Shown piece after piece: positions 61,877 through 64,000 of a stretch of DNA of 64,000 bases. The DNA is taken from NCBI GenBank assembly GCA_038523925.1, contig JBCBIY010000007.1, positions 62,001 through 126,000 on the forward strand, in the 5' to 3' direction. The notes beneath the pieces were generated by a model. It did no database searches. It saw only the letters and a program-made list of their open reading frames with translations, and was not told the DNA's origin. The first letter of the stretch is position 1, and each line of letters begins with the position of its first letter. Origin of the DNA: JBCBWG01 sp038523925. Its GTDB lineage: Bacteria; Pseudomonadota; Alphaproteobacteria; Rhizobiales; Hyphomicrobiaceae. A program made the translations under genes and the position numbers.

Positions 61877-63127
61877 TCAACTTCCGCGTTGCAGGGCCCT
61901 GACAAGCCGGCTGTCGGGATAGCTGTCGGCTTCAAGCCCGTAGCGCAATTGCGCCGCCTTCACCGCCGCCCGGCTCTTGGCGCCGTGTTTGCCGTCGATG
62001 CCGCCAGTGTCGTAGCCGCGTTGCGTCAGCAGGCGCTGGACGCGCTTGATCGCCTTGTAGCCGAACGGTTCGACCTCGCCGTTGCCAGACCGGTAGCGCG
62101 GCGCACCGGCAAGTCTTGCGGCAAAGTAGGCAGCCGTCGTCGCGTAATTAAGCGACTGGTTCCACTCCGGGTAGATCCGGAAATTATCGTAGGCGAGAAA
62201 CGCTGGGCCATTGCGCCCCATCGGCAAGAGCAGTGACGCCACCTTGCCATCGCTGCGCAAGGCCTGGCCGTCGCGACGGCGGACACCCCAGCGCGACCAC
62301 TGCTGGCGCGTATGGCGGATCGCGAGGTCGGCTTCGGCCCAGTTCATTTGTGCCGGCACGCGCACTTCTTGCAGCCACGGCTCGCCGCGGCGCCAGCCGA
62401 GATGGCGGATGTAGTTTGCAGTCGAGAAAATGATGTCTGCGTCGGACCGGTTGAGGTCGCGGTAGCCATCGCCGTCGGCATCAACGGAATGGTTCAGATA
62501 GTGCGACGGCAGAAACTGCGTCTGACCAAGCTCGCCGGCCCACGAGCCGGTCATGCGGTTGTATGGCAGGTAGCCTTTGTCGACGATCCGCAACGCAGAC
62601 AGAAGCTCCTTGCGGAACATATCCGGCCGGCGGCAATCGTAAGCGAGCGTCGCCAGCGATGAGAAGATCAGCGCCTGTTTCGATGTCGTCGCGCCGAAGT
62701 CGCTTTCGAGGGCCCAGAAAGCGGTGATGACTTCGCGGGGCACGCCGTATTGCGCTTCGGCGCGCGCGAACAGGCTGTTGCGGCGCGCCATCTTGCGCTT
62801 GGCGGTGCGGAAGCGCGGCGTGGAGATAAGCTTCTGCGAGAACTCGATAAACGTCAGCGAGAAGATTGACTGGCGCCGGTCGCGTCGCATGACAGACTTT
62901 TTGTAGACCGTCGGATCAAACGCTCGGCCGAGCGTACGCGGCGTAATACCGGCCGCTTGGAGTTCACGCCGGAACTTTGACTTGAACTCCGAGAAGGTGC
63001 CCGTCGTCTTACAGCTCGACCGCGCCTCAGCCTCGCTTGACGGCGCACCAGTTGCGATCGCCAGCACGGCCACACCGGCAAGCCCGATGAATGCGCCGCG
63101 AACGCCCCCGCTCAAAACAGTTGGCAT
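61877..63127 (-). CDS. Lytic murein transglycosylase (MltB type) with peptidoglycan-binding domain
   Basis: A 416-residue exported enzyme that cleaves peptidoglycan with formation of anhydromuramic acid. A signal peptide (about 1-36) is followed by a catalytic domain with VITAFWALESDFGATTSKQ (catalytic E141) and GELGQTQFLPSHYLNHSVDA, and a C-terminal PG-binding domain with VQRLLTQRGYDTGGIDGKHG. I chose the ATG at 63125-63127, which has GGAG seven bases upstream, over an ATG at 63196. Similar to MltB/SLT_3 proteins. Confidence 0.92.
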   Translation of the reverse strand: MPTVLSGGVRGAFIGLAGVAVLAIATGAPSSEAEARSSCKTTGTFSEFKSKFRRELQAAGITPRTLGRAFDPTVYKKSVMRRDRRQSIFSLTFIEFSQKLISTPRFRTAKRKMARRNSLFARAEAQYGVPREVITAFWALESDFGATTSKQALIFSSLATLAYDCRRPDMFRKELLSALRIVDKGYLPYNRMTGSWAGELGQTQFLPSHYLNHSVDADGDGYRDLNRSDADIIFSTANYIRHLGWRRGEPWLQEVRVPAQMNWAEADLAIRHTRQQWSRWGVRRRDGQALRSDGKVASLLLPMGRNGPAFLAYDNFRIYPEWNQSLNYATTAAYFAARLAGAPRYRSGNGEVEPFGYKAIKRVQRLLTQRGYDTGGIDGKHGAKSRAAVKAAQLRYGLEADSYPDSRLVRALQRGS

Positions 63128-63502
63128 CTGCACTCCGTTCGGTTTCACGCGCCCCAACTTTGCGGCGATGTAATGTGCATGGCTCGGCGACGACAATACG
63201 GCGGTCCGCCATGCGGTCGCGATCCAACCGCAATCCGCACAGAACCCCTATAGGTTCGGCAATACGCCGCCCCAATTCATTGTAAATTCAGGTGCTCGCG
63301 GGCCTTTGATCGCGGTGACGGGCTGAGGCCGAGCGGAACGACGGATTTCCCGGTATAGGTTGGTTTGCAACAGAGTAACGCCGCATGGGCAGGCGTCAGG
63401 GCCACATCATCGTCATGGTGGCTCGCAAGCTTTGCAACCTGACGGCGCAAGATTCGCCCGGCGCGCGCGGGCTGCGCGGCGGAAACAGTTTTGGGGTGAC
63501 GT
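63128..63502. other. Intergenic region between divergent genes (375 bases)
   Basis: Upstream space of the transglycosylase (minus) and the membrane protein (plus). I see no strong promoter pair, hairpin, RNA gene or coding frame. A short AT-rich stretch (CCAATTCATTGTAAATTCAG) lies near 63272-63291. Confidence 0.4.
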
Positions 63503-64000
63503 ATGCTTTTGGTCGACCTGGCACCGGCAGCTTCAACGCTCGCGGACCTTGCCGCGTCCGTCGACGTAAGTTCCGTCCTGGTGACGATCGCGGTGCTTGC
63601 GGGCCTGGTGTTTGCCGCGCGGATGTTGAGCCGCCGGTTGAAGGCGATCGGCGCGAGGAAGGGCGCGGCAGAAGCGCTTTGGACGAACTGGCAACTCACG
63701 CTGCTGGCCGCAACCGGTGTCATCCTCTCGCTCGCCTCCGGCTGGACGACGTGGGACGGCATGCGGAACTTCACGCAAGAGCCGCTGCTCTCGCTCATGA
63801 TCACCTTCGGCATCCAGGGCGTCATGCTGATTGTTGCCTGGCTCATCGGCGAGAGCTTTGCGACGGGCATGAACTACCGCCCGAAGGCCGTCGGCAACAA
63901 CGCCGCGCTCGGCCGGGCAGCCGGCGTCTTCGGCACGGCGAGCAACGTGGCCGGCATGGTGATCGGCTCGCTACTCGCCATCCTCGCCGGCATTTACATC
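63503..64000 (+). CDS. Membrane protein of unknown function (3' end outside window)
   Basis: The first 166 residues show a hydrophobic segment at about 24-43 (SVLVTIAVLAGLVFAARM), one at about 66-80 (LTLLAATGVILSLASG), one at about 96-115 (LMITFGIQGVMLIVAWLIG) and one from about 149 on. Between them are soluble loops with RRLKAIGARKGAAEALWTNW and NYRPKAVGNNAALGRAAGVF. The ribosome-binding site is weak (GGGG). No family recognised. Confidence 0.7.
   Translation, partial: MLLVDLAPAASTLADLAASVDVSSVLVTIAVLAGLVFAARMLSRRLKAIGARKGAAEALWTNWQLTLLAATGVILSLASGWTTWDGMRNFTQEPLLSLMITFGIQGVMLIVAWLIGESFATGMNYRPKAVGNNAALGRAAGVFGTASNVAGMVIGSLLAILAGIYI

Overview
The window is GC-rich chromosomal DNA of a phototrophic alphaproteobacterium, most likely of the Hyphomicrobiales type. 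The first 21 kb is one arm of a photosynthesis gene cluster in the order bchFNBHLM-lhaA-puhABC-orf-acsF-puhE-hemA, with ppaA/aerR-ppsR-bchG-(PucC-like) diverging from bchF. Other alphaproteobacterial marks are the DUF1476 zeta inhibitor of F1-ATPase, a DUF1489 gene and a direct-repeat LexA box (GAAC-N7-GAAC). The cyclase present is the O2-dependent AcsF; bchE, bchXYZ, crt, puf and bchID genes are not in this window. I did not attempt a species call.

Region by region. (1) 1-4369, minus strand: PucC-family carrier (cut by the window edge), bchG, ppsR and the B12-binding antirepressor ppaA/aerR. (2) 4370-4681: divergent control region with an inverted repeat whose arms resemble an element in front of bchG. 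(3) 4682-20961, plus strand: a tightly packed run, with most junctions from bchF to acsF overlapping by 1-26 bases. It encodes the dark-operative protochlorophyllide reductase (BchLNB), Mg-chelatase large subunit (BchH), methyltransferase (BchM), hydratase (BchF), aerobic cyclase (AcsF), reaction-centre H subunit and its assembly factors, and ALA synthase, the first enzyme of the same tetrapyrrole pathway. (4) 21-29 kb: mixed housekeeping genes: periplasmic thioredoxin-like protein, L,D-transpeptidase, semialdehyde dehydrogenase, P1 peptidase, DAO-type oxidase, purB and small exported or membrane proteins. (5) 29.5-31.3 kb: purC-purS-purQ. (6) 31.4-35.9 kb, minus: methylcrotonyl-CoA carboxylase-type operon with an exported protein gene inside it, plus DUF1489. 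(7) 36-41.2 kb: DUF4403 lipoprotein, two-domain glutaredoxin, rhodanese, a striking 31-residue tandem-repeat protein with a tail-fibre-like C-terminus, and a convergent basic membrane protein. (8) 41.6-46.4 kb: TRAP transporter with two near-identical substrate-binding proteins. (9) 46.6-49.2 kb: ycjX-ycjF. (10) 49.2-55.3 kb: SOS-controlled imuA-imuB-dnaE2 mutasome. (11) 55.3-64 kb: gamma-glutamyltransferase, ThiO-like oxidase, an acyl-CoA dehydrogenase-fold enzyme with desulfinase-like residues next to a divergent LysR gene, ispG, an MltB-type transglycosylase and the start of a membrane protein.

The least explained feature is the repeat protein at 39139-40314. It has eight 31-aa repeats with a superimposed three-repeat period and a C-terminal coiled-coil module of a kind I associate with tail-fibre-like proteins, and no phage or secretion genes lie beside it. 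Also worth attention are the shared promoter element in front of bchF, ppaA and bchG, the roughly 110-residue C-terminal addition on PuhE, the small conserved-position gene between puhC and acsF, and the possible sulfinopropionyl-CoA desulfinase. I saw no tRNA, rRNA, insertion sequence, prophage or CRISPR array. All family calls come from reading motifs and from memory, not from database searches.
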